NCBI GenBank assembly: GCA_021397845.1
Contig: CM038038.1
Location: forward strand, 66,200,748 to 66,264,747
DNA: 64,000 nucleotides
Direction of reading: 5' to 3'
From: Areca catechu
Lineage: Eukaryota > Streptophyta > Magnoliopsida > Arecales > Arecaceae
Numbering within the stretch: position 1 is the first letter of the stretch; each line of letters starts with the position of its first letter. Below, one piece after another: positions 20,404-31,993 of this stretch. The notes beneath the pieces are model-generated. The model saw only the letters and a list, made by a program, of their open reading frames with translations, was not told where the DNA came from and did not search any database. The translations under genes and the position numbers were made by a program.

Positions 20404-22645
20404 TGTTGGGAATTATGTCCCAAAGCCAATCGCCTGGGTTGTAGGCGGTTGTGCTGAGTATTGTATTCATTTTGTGAATTAATAAAATATTATTTTTGGC
20501 AGCTCATCACATATTGTATTTCCCTGAAATGAACTCTTTCCATGTGATGAAGTCCTTAGGACTACACTGACTTCGATACAGAGAGGATGTATCGACTGGT
20601 CCTTAAACTCTGTTCACAACCAAAGGATATATTGTACTGGACGGCAATATATCAAGTATAGGTTGTTACAGTTCACATCGTTTGGTTGTCCTCTTGACCA
20701 AATGAGTGTGGTGACACTGATGTGATCTGCAAGTGGGATATGTGATATCTCATTGAACGTGACTCCGTGCAGCCCCTTTTTCTGCCAAAGGGAAACTCAC
20801 GATTGGATATAGGTATATGTGTCCCTCTGACCTGAGGTCATCATGGTAGCTTGCAAGCAACTCCCTATGCTTTGGTGCCGGACTACCTGGATTTTTAATC
20901 CCGTGACAGAAGGTTTCTAGGTACGGGCAAGTACTTGTGGAGCAGCGATGGACCAAGATGGAATTGACCTGTCCAAACAATTTGGATTGAATGTCTCGCA
21001 GTGTCTAAATTTAGCAAATCCTCGGCCGGGGTAGTCTCAGTGAGGTGTCACTGGACTTGTGAGGTTGAGACACGTAGTGCACTGACTTAGTCTAGGTTGG
21101 CAGTCTAACCTCAGTCGTCTAGAGCATTAGAGGCCAAAGGGATGAATTATACGGTAACCATATGCCAGAGGTTCGATTGCTCTCATATCTTCGACCTATC
21201 CGGACGCCGGGATCCATTGCTAGATGGTATCTTGTGCTGGTACTGGAATTGTTCCAGTGCTACTGCCTAGGTTCGAACCTATGAGGTCACACGCCATAGA
21301 GGATAACTCCCTGATCTAGGTACCGGTATTTGATTAGGAATCATTTCGGTGACGGTTTGATTGAGCACATTGGGTTGACCTGGGTTCGGGTCAATCAGTT
21401 TTAGTTTGGTTTATCAAGAATTTTTTTTTGTTCTGGTTAACCAGGACTAAACCAAGCCTTCTGATAATTAGATTTTGATCTAATTATATGAATGAACATT
21501 TTTTGAACCATTGGATTTTTTTAAAACCTATTGGACTAGTTTTTTTTGACCCTTTATATCGATCATCACGGTGTGAATAGTAATGGGCGAACAGGGCTTT
21601 TGGGCGTCCCCTCCTCTCTCCCGTTTCACCTCCATTTCGGCTGGATTTAAACTCATTTAAAAGCCCTTCAATGCTTCACTGCATTCGTTCCATATTCCAG
21701 TTGCTATTGCCATCTTTTTGGCTCCCATTCCATCGGTTGTAAGCCTTGCATTGTGTTATAAATCCTGCTGCTTTTCTCTTCTGCAATGCTGAAAAAAAGT
21801 ATAGAGAAACCGTCGTTTGGTTCTTATTCCTTTGAGTCTTAGTTTATCCTTTCACCACAGATCTTTGGGGTGGGTTTAGGCAATTGATTGGGAGAAAAAC
21901 AATTCCATTTGTCCCTATTTCTTGTGCTCATTGGAAGAAGAAGTACTAGCTCTGTTTGGAGAAACATTGCAGCAAAACAACATCACTTCTTCCCACTATT
22001 CGAAGGTGTTTTCCGGCGACTAGCATCGCCTGAGAACCAGATCTGTGGAGCCCCGCGCGTGTTCCCCGTCTAAAGAGTGCTCATTTGAGCACTTAAGATC
22101 CGGATCAACGCTCTAGTTGCTGTTTTGGTGTCCTATTTTCATTTTGCAGGTTTGCTGGAATTGCTGAACAAAAGGAACTGTAAACCGTGGCATTTTTTAT
22201 CCCTTTTGTTCTCTATTCAAGGAAGAAAGCATTCCCTTGCTGTTGGTGAAAGAAAGGAGAGCAAGCACTGGTTGTTTGGGTTTGGCCATTGTTGCTATTG
22301 AAGCAAAGGAAAAATAGAGCAAATCAAGCGCTGGAAGTAGACGACAAAGGGAATAAGTTTATTCCTGCAATTCCAGCACTATTCCAGACTTATTCCAGGC
22401 ATGAATAAGGTATTTTTTTATTTTTTTATTCATGCATGCATAGATCTGAGTATTTAAAATATTTTATAAACATTACATGCCCATATTATAACATGTTTTA
22501 GTCTGTACATGCTTCCAGATCGTGTTAGATCCTGCACGGAGCAGGTTTTTCCGCTGTGCATTTTAAAATTATTTTAAAATACTTACCTGCTCCCTACTCT
22601 TGCATGCTTAGAGTAGGCACCTGCAAAAGCCCTATTTCACTTTCA
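20404..22645 (+). repeat. COP-1 3' LTR
   Basis: Length 2242 bp, nearly identical in layout to the 5' LTR. TATAAATCC lies at 21757-21765. It ends CTATTTCACTTTCA, followed by the CATGC duplication and the resumed TAT-1 integrase gene. Confidence 0.93.
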
Positions 22646-22650
22646 CATGC

Positions 22651-23700
22651 CCAACTGGGCAAATGGCCACGGCGCTACAAGCGGGGTTAGCAGACTGGCG
22701 GGCCTCCTCTAGATCCCCGAGTACCTTTGACATGCATTACACTTCTGCATGAAGTCTGACGTGTCTTTCTGAATTATGGGCCAGTAATATCCTTGCCGAA
22801 TAATTTTATAGGCCAGGGATCTTCCTCCAAGATGATCGCCGCAAATGCCTTCATGGACCTTCCTAAGTGCATAGTCTGCATCGGTCGGTCCAAAGCACTT
22901 CAACAATGGCTCTGAGAACGATCGCTTGTAGAGAGTTTCGTCGAGAACAACATATTTGGAGGCTATCGAGCGTACATGCTTGGCTTCAACCGGGTCATCC
23001 AGAAGGGTGCCCTGCGCCAAGTAAGTACGGATCGGGTCCATCCACGATGCCCCCTGGCTAACTTGATGGATGTCGGTCGTCTCTTCCCTAATGCTTGGAC
23101 GCTGTAAATGCTCCACAAAGGTCCGGTCGGAGGTGTCGACCACAGCCGTGGCTAGCCGTGATAGAGTGTCCGCCCGGGAGTTCTGCTATCGAGGGATCTG
23201 GAGAATCTCAAAAAACATGAGCAAAGATGTAAAGCCTCGTACCTTGTTTAAGTACCTAGCCAAGGTAGGGTCCCTCGCTTCAAACTCGCCGTTCACTTGA
23301 TTGACTACCAACTGGGAGTCAGAGAAGGCCCGAATTCTGCTGATACCCAACTCACCAGCTATCTTCAGCCCTGCAAGTGAAGCTTCGTACTCCGCCTGGT
23401 TGTTGGAGGCTTGAAATGTGAAATGTAGGGCATACTCTAAACATTGTCCGTCAGGGTCGGCTAAGATCAGGCTCGTCCCACATCCAGCGAGATTGGAGGC
23501 TTGATCTATGTGGAGAGTCCAGGTGGGCTCGGACCCTCTAGCTGGATTGATCGCAGGTACTTCAGCAATTGAAGGGGCGGCCTCCATCCCCCAACTGCAC
23601 TCTGCAATAAAATCAGCAATTACCTGGGCCTTCAGGGCCGACTGGGATCGAAAGGAGATGTCAAACTCACCCAGCCTGAGAGCCCACTTGGCGAGCCATC
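22651..23700 (-). pseudogene. TAT-1 second (archaeal-type) RNase H and integrase zinc domain
   Basis: On the minus strand WTLHIDQASN near 23520 starts a second RNase H with NNQAEYEA and FSDSQLVVNQVNG, the archaeal-type RNase H of the Tat lineage. It is followed by a linker and the integrase HHCC domain (KVHEGICGDHLGG ... CNACQ) at about 22725-22880. TGA/TAG stops at 23186 and 22709 interrupt it. The first residue of the usual WTLYVDG motif region is kept, but the catalytic-looking Gly reads Gln. The frame leads into the integrase core that COP-1 split. Confidence 0.85.
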
Positions 23701-25048
23701 TAGAGGTATCAGGACTTTAAAGGATCGCCTTGAGGGGCTGGTCAGTTAGTACGACGATCGGGTGCGCCTAGAAATAAGGCCTGAGGTGCTTCGCCGCCAT
23801 GACCAGCGAGTAAACCAATTTTTGGACTTTGGGGTACCTTGTCTCAGCATTGTGGAGGACTTTGCTGACGTAATAGACAAGCTTCTGCTGGCCATCTTCC
23901 CCTAGCCGAACAAGGACAGCACTGACGGCTTCGTCGGAGGTCGATAGGTATAGATATAACACCTCCCCCTCTATTGGTTTGGCCAATAGCGAGGGATTCT
24001 TCAAGTAATCCTTCAAGGCTTCAAAAGCTGACCAGCACTCATCGGTCCACTAAAAATGGTCTGAACGGTGTAAAGTTCTGAAGAAGGGCAAAGACTTCTC
24101 AGCTGATCGGGAAATGAAATGGCTGAGAGAGGCAATACGGTCTGTGAGCTCCTGCACTTGCTTCTTGCTAGTCGGATGTGACATGTCCATGATGGCCCTG
24201 ATTTTCTCAGGGTTGACTTCAATCCCCCTCTGGGTGACCAGGAAATCGAGGAATTTCCCAGAGGTCACCCCAAAGATGCACTTAGCAGTGTTTAACTTCA
24301 TCCGATGACGTCTAAGTGCGTCGAAGGATTCCTGCAAGTCTCTGATATGGTCGATCCTTCGAAGGCTCTTAATAATCATGTCGTCAACGTAAGCCTCCAT
24401 ATTTCTTCCAAGTTGCCCTTCGAAGACTCGATTGATCAGCCGTTGGAAGGTAGTGCCCGCATTCTTCAGGCCAAAAGGCATCATCCTGTAACAATACAAC
24501 CCCCTATCCCTGATGAAGGCCATCTTCTCCTTATCTTCGGGGTGCATCCTGATCTGGTTGTACCCCGAGAACGTGTCCATGAAGCTCAATAGCTGGTGAC
24601 TAGCTATGGCATCCACCAGCTGGTCGATCTTTGGTAGGGGGAAGCTATCCTTTGGACAAGCTTTGTTGAGGTCCGTATAGTCCACACAGATCCTCCACTT
24701 CTCACTAGCCTTCTTTACCATAACAACATTAGCAACCCATTCTGGATAGTGGGATTCCCTAACAAACTCGGTGTCAAGGAGTTTTTTCACCTCTTCTTCA
24801 ATGGCCCTTTGCCTCTCGACGGCAAAGCTTCTTTTCTTTTGCCGAACGGGTCTATACGTCGGATCAACCTTGAGTTGGTGAGTAATGACGTCCGACGGGA
24901 TGCCTGGTATGTCTGAGGCTGACCAGGAAAAGATATCAGCATTGCTCCTTAAGAACCCTATCAACTCCTGCTGGGCTTCTTTGCTTAGTGTACTCCCAAT
25001 TTGAAGCACTTTAGTGGGATCATCCTCTCTGAGTGAAACAAACACCAC
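23701..25048 (-). pseudogene. TAT-1 reverse transcriptase and first RNase H
   Basis: The 332-codon segment 25048-24050 has RPVRQKKRSF, WRICVDYTDLNKACPKD, PFGLKNAGTTFQRL and catalytic YVDD, followed by GIEVNPEKIRAI, all standard for Ty3/gypsy RT. A stop at 24050 separates it from the RNase H segment (24016-23768: LYLYLSTSDEAVSAVL, YYVSKVL, RYPKVQKL), which ends in another stop. All pieces share one frame, so only point mutations are needed to explain the break. The first RNase H lacks the usual starting LYLYLAVS/D pattern in part. Confidence 0.87.
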
Positions 25049-25147
25049 CTTTTCGACTGGCTAACTGCAGTCATTAGCCTTGTCCCTGGGATCCAGTTGT
25101 TTGAGTGTAGTGCACTCCTCTAGCTGCCTGTCATGAATGGCCAAACA

Positions 25148-27171
25148 TTATCTGGCCATCCTGCGGTCTCCCCTCAGTTCCCCAACCCCATTGCAAGTTG
25201 GGAACTTTGCCAGTAAGTGGTAAGTGGATACAATGGCGCGGAACTTGTTAAGAGCCGGTCGGCCCAAGATGGCATTGTACGCCGAGGTCGTATGGACGAC
25301 CTTAAAGTTGACGGGAAAAGTCCGTTGGCAAGGTTCTGTCCCAAGGGTTACGGGTAAGATAATTTCTCCTTCTACCCCAATGGAGTTTTCCCCAAAGCCA
25401 GTAAGTGGCATTAAGGAGTCCCGCAGCCTTGACCTAGACAAATTCATCCGAATGAAGGCATCATACAGCAAAACTTCTGCACAGCTTCCATTATCAATAA
25501 GGACACATTTTACATCATAACTGGCAATGATTGCCGACACAACAACAGGGTCATCCCCTGGGAGATGTGGTTCCAACAGATATTCAACAGAAAAATTGAT
25601 TATATTAGAGCCCCTGGGCCTCTTCACAAGGTCTTGGCCCCATCTGTAGCCTTGGTCGGACCTTCGGTGCAACATGCCTACTCCTCCACCCATCGGACGT
25701 TGATTAGGGAGCTCGACCTCTTCAGGTGGGTTTCTGACAGTGGAGGCTTCAGCCCGATCCCGGCAAGGATGGATGTATTTTCTTAGGTACCCTCTCCTGA
25801 TGAGGTCTTCGATAGCGTCCTTCAGTTGGAGGCACTCCTTAGTATCGTGTCCATGGTCCCTGTGGAACTGACAATATTTGTTCCTGATCCTGGCGGCAAG
25901 GGGGCCCCTCATTGGTTGATGCCTTTGGAAGTAAGCCTCGTTCTCGATTTCCATGAGGATTTTCTCCCTCGGGAGGGAGAGGGGTGCATAAGTCTCAAAC
26001 TTCTTAAAGAGGTCTCTCAACTTCGAGCTTCGGTGCCGAGTAGGTCGGCTGTCGTCACTGAGAGGTTGGACTGTGGGAGCTTTATTGCTCCGCTTCTTAG
26101 TGGCTGACCTCCCCTCAGCTTGGCGGTGGCTTAAAGATTGCTCCTCTGCCAGGTTATACTTGTGGGCCCTGGCCAATAGCTCGGTGTAGTCCTTTGAAAA
26201 CTTTTTGTCCAAGGAGAATGTAAGCCTGCACGATTAGAGGCCTCTCTTGAAGACGGACATTGCTACCGCCTCGTTCAAATCTGGGACTTCCATGGCCGTT
26301 GAATTGAAGCGGGCCATGTAGTCCTGGAGAGTCACCCCCTCCTTCAGAGTATGAGAAAGAGGCAGTCGGTGTTCTTCGGGGCTCGACTGCATGTCCTAAA
26401 ATGTGAAAGAAAAAGAGTCTCAAGTTGGGAAAAAAATTGGATCGTACCTAGTAGGATGGCCGCGAACCACATCCGGGCAGCCTTTTTCCGAGTGGCTGGA
26501 AAGGCGATACAGTGAAGGGCGTTAGAAGCGCCTTGTACCATCATATGGGCTTTGTAAGTGCCCAAATGATCCAGTAGATCGGTGGTACCATCATAGGGGT
26601 CCACCTGGAGAATTTTGAAGTGTCGGGGAATGGACTCCCCCAAGATCTCGGCAAAAAAAGGCGGGCGAGTGTCATAGGCCTGCCCGCCTTGGACCTTCTA
26701 CCATTCGATAATCTCTGCCATGCGCTCTTCCATGCGCATGATCTTACCGCCGTAGCCATGCGGGTCTTCAGCAGGGCATCGACCGTCGAGGGGAGCAGAG
26801 TCAGTGAAAGATGGGGAAGCCGACCTCGCCCTTTTCCTGCTAGCGTGAGCCCCCAAAGATCTCCTGGGCTCCGAAGCAGCATGGAAGAGAGGGGGCGACT
26901 CCTCCGGCTGCTGACTCCCCCCGGGAGCTGGTTGGTGGTTGATGCAGGATGCCACGAGCGGCTGCCACCAGTCTTCAGCCGCTTCCTGAAAATGCTGGAT
27001 CGTTGAGGCAAGTGTTTCGATGCGATTTACCAGTATTTGGAATTGCTGCAGTCCCAGAGTGATGGTGGGCTCGGCAGCGATGATCGTGGCATCCTCCTCG
27101 CGGAGTACTTCAGGACTGTGGAGGGAGTGCCTCCCTCTAGCAGAGACACTCCGCGTTCTTCTTCTCACCAT
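25148..27171 (-). pseudogene. TAT-1 gag and protease
   Basis: The minus-strand frame starts MVRRRTRSVSARGRHS at 27171 with a Glu/Gln-rich N-terminal part. It has a stop at 26698, then the gag core near 26630 (PRHFKILQVDPYDGT, MVQGASNALHC). A frameshift between about 26340 and 26220 leads to the 354-codon segment 26212-25148. That segment has KYCQFHRDHGHDTKEC (the gag region just before protease in Tat elements) and a protease with active-site-like LIDNGSCAEVL and YNAILGRPALNKF. The usual DSGSSADIL motif reads DNGSCAEVL, so the catalytic Ser/Thr-Gly context is altered (D-N-G). Confidence 0.85.
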
Positions 27172-27233
27172 CTGTAGCTTTCTTCAGTCAATCTCTCCTT
27201 TTAGAACAGGGAGCAGAACGAAGATTTAGGCCA

Positions 27234-27250
27234 CCTTTCCTCTAGCACCA
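27234..27250 (-). other. TAT-1 primer-binding site candidate
   Basis: On the minus strand the 5' LTR end GCAGCAACA is followed by TAT and then TGGTGCTAGAGGAAAGG. A TGG start within a few bases of the LTR end is expected of a primer site. I cannot name the tRNA with confidence. Confidence 0.6.
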
Positions 27251-27253
27251 ATA

Positions 27254-27896
27254 TGTTGCTGCGCTAACCCCTAGACCGGGCTTGCTTCGTTACGATGGAG
27301 AGCTCCCTGGTCGGATAACCTGCAAAAGGTCCCCCGGGCACCGGAGGTGCTCCGACGGGGGACACTACGATGCTTAAGTTAGCGAGGGGTTTTGGAGCAA
27401 CAGAGTGGAGAGAATCAAAGAAAAGCGTAGAGTGGAAGAGAAAGAGCCTCTTAACCCCGTGGAGATCCCCAGAGCACCTTTTATAGGCATGAGATGCTTC
27501 CAAAATTCATTAAAGGGCAGAGACGAAGTCCCAGATCTGCCCCTGGGAGGATCAAGGAGATGGCCAGGTGGCACAGGGTCGTGGCCGCGTCGTGCAACCC
27601 GTTGCAACAGAATTTTGGTACCAGCTAGAGGGAACTCTCTAGAACCTTCAGGTGATTCCTTGGACACGGATGAACCCGACGAGCTGTACAAATGTAGGTC
27701 GGCCAGCCTCAAGTTGATCGGCCCTTAGGTGGTCGGCTTCCCTGGAACAATAGTCCAACGGCCAATTAGCTCGTGAGCCCTCGGTAGGGATGCATCAGGG
27801 CCTCCGTGGAAGCCAACCGGCAGGGGCTTCAATCCGCCTCAATCAATCGAATGCCTTGTCTGGCTCAATCTCGGGTCTGACCAGGCATATATAATA
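27254..27896 (-). repeat. TAT-1 5' LTR
   Basis: The 643-bp LTR matches 7810-8466 closely. A minus-strand TATA box CCTATAAAAGG lies at 27477-27487. The LTR starts TATTATATATGCC on the minus strand and is flanked by GCACT at 27897-27901. The length difference between the LTRs comes from short indels, for example near 8281-8300 versus 27727. Confidence 0.88.
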
Positions 27897-27901
27897 GCAC
27901 T

Positions 27902-29054
27902 TATTTTAGCAATTTCAGACTCAAGTGTCAACTCAAGTACTGCCAAGTATCGACACCCGAGTGAATGGCATGCAAAAGTCCTTGACTGGCATGCCAAGTG
28001 TCAAGACCTGAGTTCCAAGTGTCTAAACCTGGAATCCAAGTGTCGACTCAAGGCCTGAGACATTTTGAAAATCTAGAACATGCCATTTGGAGGATTTTTG
28101 TTTCAAGTGTCGACACCTGAGCTCCAATTGTCGACACCTGCAGGACCAAATGTCGACACCTGAGAACCAAGTGTCGATACTTGAGAGCCAAGTGTCGACT
28201 CATGGGTTCTGACAGCTCTAACGGATCAATTTTTCTGAGTTACAAATTTATTTTTTCAAGCTCCCAACGGCTAGTTTTGATCCTCCAATGGTTTCAAACC
28301 ATTTTTTGGAAGTTTTTGAAGTATTTAAGCTTCACCAAACTCATTCATGAAGCAATTGAACTCTATTGAACACTCAAAAGTCAATATTCCCTCAAGAACT
28401 TCACTTCAAAAGCCATAAAATGAGAGATTCCCTGAAAAAGCTTATAAGCTTATCCTTTCATCCTTCCAAAAAGAGAGCTTGAAGAAGATTCCAAAGAGAA
28501 GACAAGACAAGCATCTACTAAAGCCTCAAAGCTTCACATTCTACTCTTTGAAGAGAGTTTGTTGTGTTTTATTTATCATATCTCTGAATTTATTATTGTT
28601 TGACCTAGCTTTCAAGGGTTTCTTGAAAGTAGGTTGTTGTGGTTGTTAGTAAGCCAAAAGGACAAAACCAACTAGGGTTTGATTTGTGAGCCCAAAGATA
28701 AAACAAGTTGTAAAGGTTGTTGGTGAGCTTAGGTGATAAAACCAACTTAGGTTTTAACTTGTGAGCCTTACAAAACAAGTCAGCTATAATCTTTGAGAGA
28801 TTATAATGGAATTCCCAAGGATGGCTTGGGGAGTGGACGTAGGTGCTTGGTTTGCACCGAACCACTATAAAACTTGTGTTTGTGTGTGATTGCTATTCTT
28901 ATTTCTTGCTCATAGCATTTAATTCTCTTTTATCCACTGCATATCTTTGAGTTATTCACATTGCTCACAAACACTTCAAAGACTGGCACATAATTGCTTT
29001 AATTTTTTAAAAACCCAATTCACCCCACCTCTTGGGCTCCATTTCTGGGCAACA
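27902..29054 (+). repeat. SIRE-2 3' LTR, right piece
   Basis: It continues the LTR cut at 7809. It has its own GTCGAC array (27920-28210) with units such as AAGTGTCGACACCTGAG, then GGTTNTTGGTNAGCC-type repeats (28615-28800), and ends CCATTTCTGGGCAACA like the other SIRE LTRs. With the left piece the LTR is about 1.41 kb. Its end abuts the SIRE-3 envelope-like gene, so SIRE-2 probably inserted there; the would-be duplication is GAGAC at 29055-29059, with its partner outside the window. Confidence 0.85.
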
Positions 29055-30136
29055 GAGACTGATCTTAGAAAGCAACAGTGTAGATGAGCTTGCTAATGTA
29101 AAGTCTAATGTCCTTTGCCTAGAGATGAGGCTACTTCATAACATTGTTAGTAGAATATTTTTTCCTCGTACTAGTAGATTTGACTGGGTCAGAGAGAGAG
29201 ATTTAGCTTTTATAAGATACATGATTGAGGGGGTGGCCCTCAATCTCCCATACATTATGCTAACCTAGATGAGAGATGCAGTTAGGAAGGCCAAGGCATG
29301 TTTACCCTATGATATGGCTTTCACTCTTATTTTTAGACATTTTGGTGTTATGCTTAATGGGGAGGATAGCAGGTTGTTGCACCACACTGATACTTACTCA
29401 GCTAAATCACTTCAATGTATGGGTTATCATCAGGTTGAAGGGGCTTGGTTGAAGAAAGGTTCAGATAAGAGGGCTAGAGGATCTTCAAATGATGATGATG
29501 AGGAGCAGCTACCTGAGGAGATTGGGACTGCTACTGAGCTTTCTAGACTTGAAAAGATTGCCACTACTTCTATTGCTATTGAGCTTACTGCTACTATTGT
29601 TAAGGAGTTAGAGCATAGAGAGAGGAGTCTTAGGAGTTTCCCAGGATCTCCACCAGCACCAGCATCTCTACCAGCACTAGCATCTCCACTTGCTTCAGTA
29701 CCCGTACCTCTAATGCCAGTACCTGCAGTGACTGATACACATGCTCCTGGTCCATCTGCTGATACTCCTACACCTTCAGTATCTCATGCATTTTTTGCCT
29801 AGCAGATGAGGTAGCGATCTCAAACTCTGACCAACTCCATTGGTTAGATGTTTGGCGAGCTTCACCAAACAGTCGACACCAAACTTGAGGAGATCTAGGG
29901 TGAGATTAGATAGCTGCACTCCAGGGTAGACAATGTTGAGTCTACTATAACATAGCCATAGATTGATATACAGGCACTATCTGACTCCCTCAGGACAGCA
30001 TCAGATGAAATCCGATAGATTATAGCTTATAGTATTGATGAGTTCAGATCCAAATTATGTGAGATGAGCTATAGAATGGGATCAATTGAGCAAAGCATAA
30101 AGATGGAAGATGATTACAGAAAAGGAGTGGAAATTA
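29055..30136 (+). pseudogene. SIRE-3 envelope-like gene, upstream part, interrupted by CHR-1
   Basis: One frame runs through the whole piece with segments LHNIVSRIFFPRTSRFDWV, LHHTDTYSAKSLQCMGYHQV and a Pro/Ala/Ser-rich stretch. It is homologous to the SIRE-1 gene at 1249-3174 (compare LHHMGYHLV). A helical Gln/Glu-rich part follows. The only stops are nine TAG codons: 29266, 29800, 29812, 29845, 29896, 29911, 29953, 29959 and 30016. No frameshift is needed. The frame continues on the far side of CHR-1 when one AATTA copy is counted, which confirms the insertion. Confidence 0.85.
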
Positions 30137-31937
30137 TGGTGCGGGCACCGGACTCAGAAGAAGACTTCAGGGCTCCATCTGGATCTCTGATTGACCTTGC
30201 CCGAAGAATTAGGATTTTCTGGTTTTGTAATAAGGGTTGACTTGGTCAACTCAATTTTTAGTCTTGAGTCTGTATTTCCCTGCAATTTAAATTTTGTTGA
30301 GTCATGTTGACTCAGTACAAGTCCTAGTAGTGGTCTAGGTCTTCTCCAGGTTGGTGCCACTTTTTTTTCAGTCAAGTCAAGGTCCAGGGTGCCACATTTT
30401 TTCTCCTAGGCCCAAGCAAGTGGGTGCCACACTCCCAGCCACACGCCAGAATCCAGGAGGCGCCACATCTCCATCCAGTGTCTTTGGTCCCTACACCACA
30501 AGAAGTAAGTTCCTTTTTTTTCTTGCACCACTTGGGAGAGAAATCCATCAAGATACCTCAATCCAAGGAGGAGCCAATTTCTTTCCAGATAAACCCAAGC
30601 CAGGATGGCAAGAATTTTTCTTGAAGAGAGGATCAAGGAGGTGCCCCACAATGTTCCATAAAAATCCAAGTTATAAAAGGGAAGAGAGCATGTCTTGGGG
30701 ACGAATTCAAGGAGGTTCCCAAAAGTTTCCAAAAGTGCCAAAGCCATGAAAGGAAGAAGCCTAAACTTGTGGAGCAAGACTATGAGGTGTCCAAATGAGC
30801 CAAACCATGAAGGAAAAACCCTTGGTTCATGGAGAGATACTAGGAGACACCCCCATAACCTGCCATTTGGAGCTGATTTTCAAGTTTTCTTGGAGTTTTT
30901 GGGCTGCCCACTCATGGAAGGAGTCTTGGGAAGAGAATTTGATGCCTAAAGTGTGGGTTAGTCCTATTAGTCCCACATGGGAAATGTATAAAATTTTATT
31001 TCTTTGTTATGTCTATATATTCAACTCTATGTAACTCTTGAATTTAATGATGAATGAAATCAATTTCTTTGTGAGCAACTTTGTGTTTCTCTCTTCTGCA
31101 CTTGTATTCAAGTGTTGAGCTCCGTGAGGGAGTGATTCTGGGTTCCACAGGAACCTTGAGGAGGTGTGAGATCTCCAAACCCTACCAAAATCCTAGGTTA
31201 GCCACTTCAATTCCAAACCCTAGCCGCCCATCATCTTCTTCATTCCACCAATCATCCAAACCCTAATCTACCTCATCATCTCACGGCCGCTCTCTTCCAA
31301 GTAGAGGCCGACCACCAGCATCCAGGTCCAGATCGACTACTTCGAATACAGAGCAAATCCCAGAGGAAGTCAAATCAGCATCCAGGAGAATCAGGATTTC
31401 AGCAACATCAATTTTTTAAGTTTTTCTTATCTGGTAAATCCTTTCTTTGAGTATCTGGTTCCTTAACTTGTTCTTCTTCTTTCCCAGATCCTGAGTTCAG
31501 GAGAAGCCAACTCTGCCAAAGGACCAGTATTGGAGGATCCATTGCGAAGATATCCGAATCCGAGGATCCAACAATCTGCTCGAGAGAGTCCTTCCACCAA
31601 ACTCTGTGAAGATCACTGCCTGGTACATAACCCTTCCCTTCTCTTTATTTCTGTCCTGTTGAAAGTTCAGAGCGAAACCCTAGGTCTGGGAGTTTCTCAA
31701 CCCCCAGCGATCCTTTACTTCTGAACTACTCTGATAATCTAGTTTCTTTGAATTGTGCTTTCAATTATTATATAGTTTCTTTCAATTTAGTTTAACTTTC
31801 ATTTGAGTCAAAGCCGACTTCCAAAAATATATAAAAAATAAAATAAAAATAAAAATATACATTAATTTTAATTTGCTTCCGCATTCCACATATCCGTTCT
31901 GCATCATTTTTGGTATCAGAGTATCCACCCTGCATCA
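30137..31937 (+). repeat. CHR-1 5' LTR
   Basis: It starts TGGTGCGGGCACC and ends ACCCTGCATCA. A TATA box TCTATATAT lies at 31012-31020, followed by AATTTAATGATGAATGAAAT, where R and the polyadenylation signal are expected. The last 37 bases contain a complete primer-site-like TGGTATCAGAG (31911-31921). The target duplication on the 3' side fixes the LTR end after that motif. ORFs inside (for example 30351-30749) recur in the 3' LTR and show no domain. Confidence 0.92.
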
Positions 31938-31993
31938 ATTTTGGTATCAGAGCTATCCGTCCTGCATCAATTTTGGTATCAGAGCCCTATCTA
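31900..31993 (+). repeat. Triplicated LTR-end/primer-site unit of CHR-1
   Basis: A unit of about 31 bp, TGCATCAWTTTTGGTATCAG plus AG and a TATCCNYCC tail, occurs three times, with TGGTATCAGAG at about 31911, 31942 and 31974. The first lies inside the LTR; the second follows the LTR end directly and is the likely working primer site. The third, TGGTATCAGAGCC, is the best match to initiator tRNA-Met. The 3' LTR carries only the first copy. Confidence 0.9.

Larger units (their letters stand above)
12693..22645 (+). mobile_element. COP-1: complete Ty1/copia retrotransposon
   Basis: LTRs of 2240 and 2242 bp (12693-14932, 20404-22645) begin TGTTGGGAATT and end TTTCACTTTCA, flanked by CATGC at 12688-12692 and 22646-22650. 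The primer site (TGGTATCAGAGCC) follows the 5' LTR and a purine tract (AAGTGGGAG) precedes the 3' LTR. One gag-pol frame has domain order gag, zinc knuckle, protease, integrase, RT, RNase H, which is copia order. The sequence style suggests the Tork/Angela group, but I cannot place it firmly. The element is complete in structure, but eight nonsense codons disable it. Confidence 0.95.
7810..27896 (-). mobile_element. TAT-1: Ty3/gypsy retrotransposon of the Tat lineage, both LTRs present
   Basis: LTRs lie at 27254-27896 (5') and 7810-8466 (3'), flanked by GCACT at 7805-7809 and 27897-27901. Read on the minus strand, the order is primer site, gag, protease, RT, RNase H, a second (archaeal-type) RNase H, integrase, a 45-bp minisatellite, an antisense extra gene, a purine tract and the 3' LTR. 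A second RNase H after the first and an extra ORF between pol and 3' LTR are known marks of the Tat lineage. COP-1 (12693-22645) splits the integrase. Without COP-1 the element is about 10.1 kb. Stops, frameshifts and an integrase deletion make it inactive. Confidence 0.9.

Noticed and set aside
23701..25048. Endogenous pararetrovirus RT
   Set aside because: LTRs, Tat-type double RNase H and integrase show it is a Ty3/gypsy retrotransposon.
29032..29268. Start codon at 29032 for the SIRE-3 envelope-like frame
   Set aside because: It lies in the end of the SIRE-2 LTR; the gene begins upstream of the insertion in lost sequence.
30351..30749. 132-codon open frame in the CHR-1 5' LTR, mirrored at 35894 in the 3' LTR
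   Set aside because: Lies in U3 upstream of the TATA box, has no domain, and is shorter in the other LTR because of a stop.
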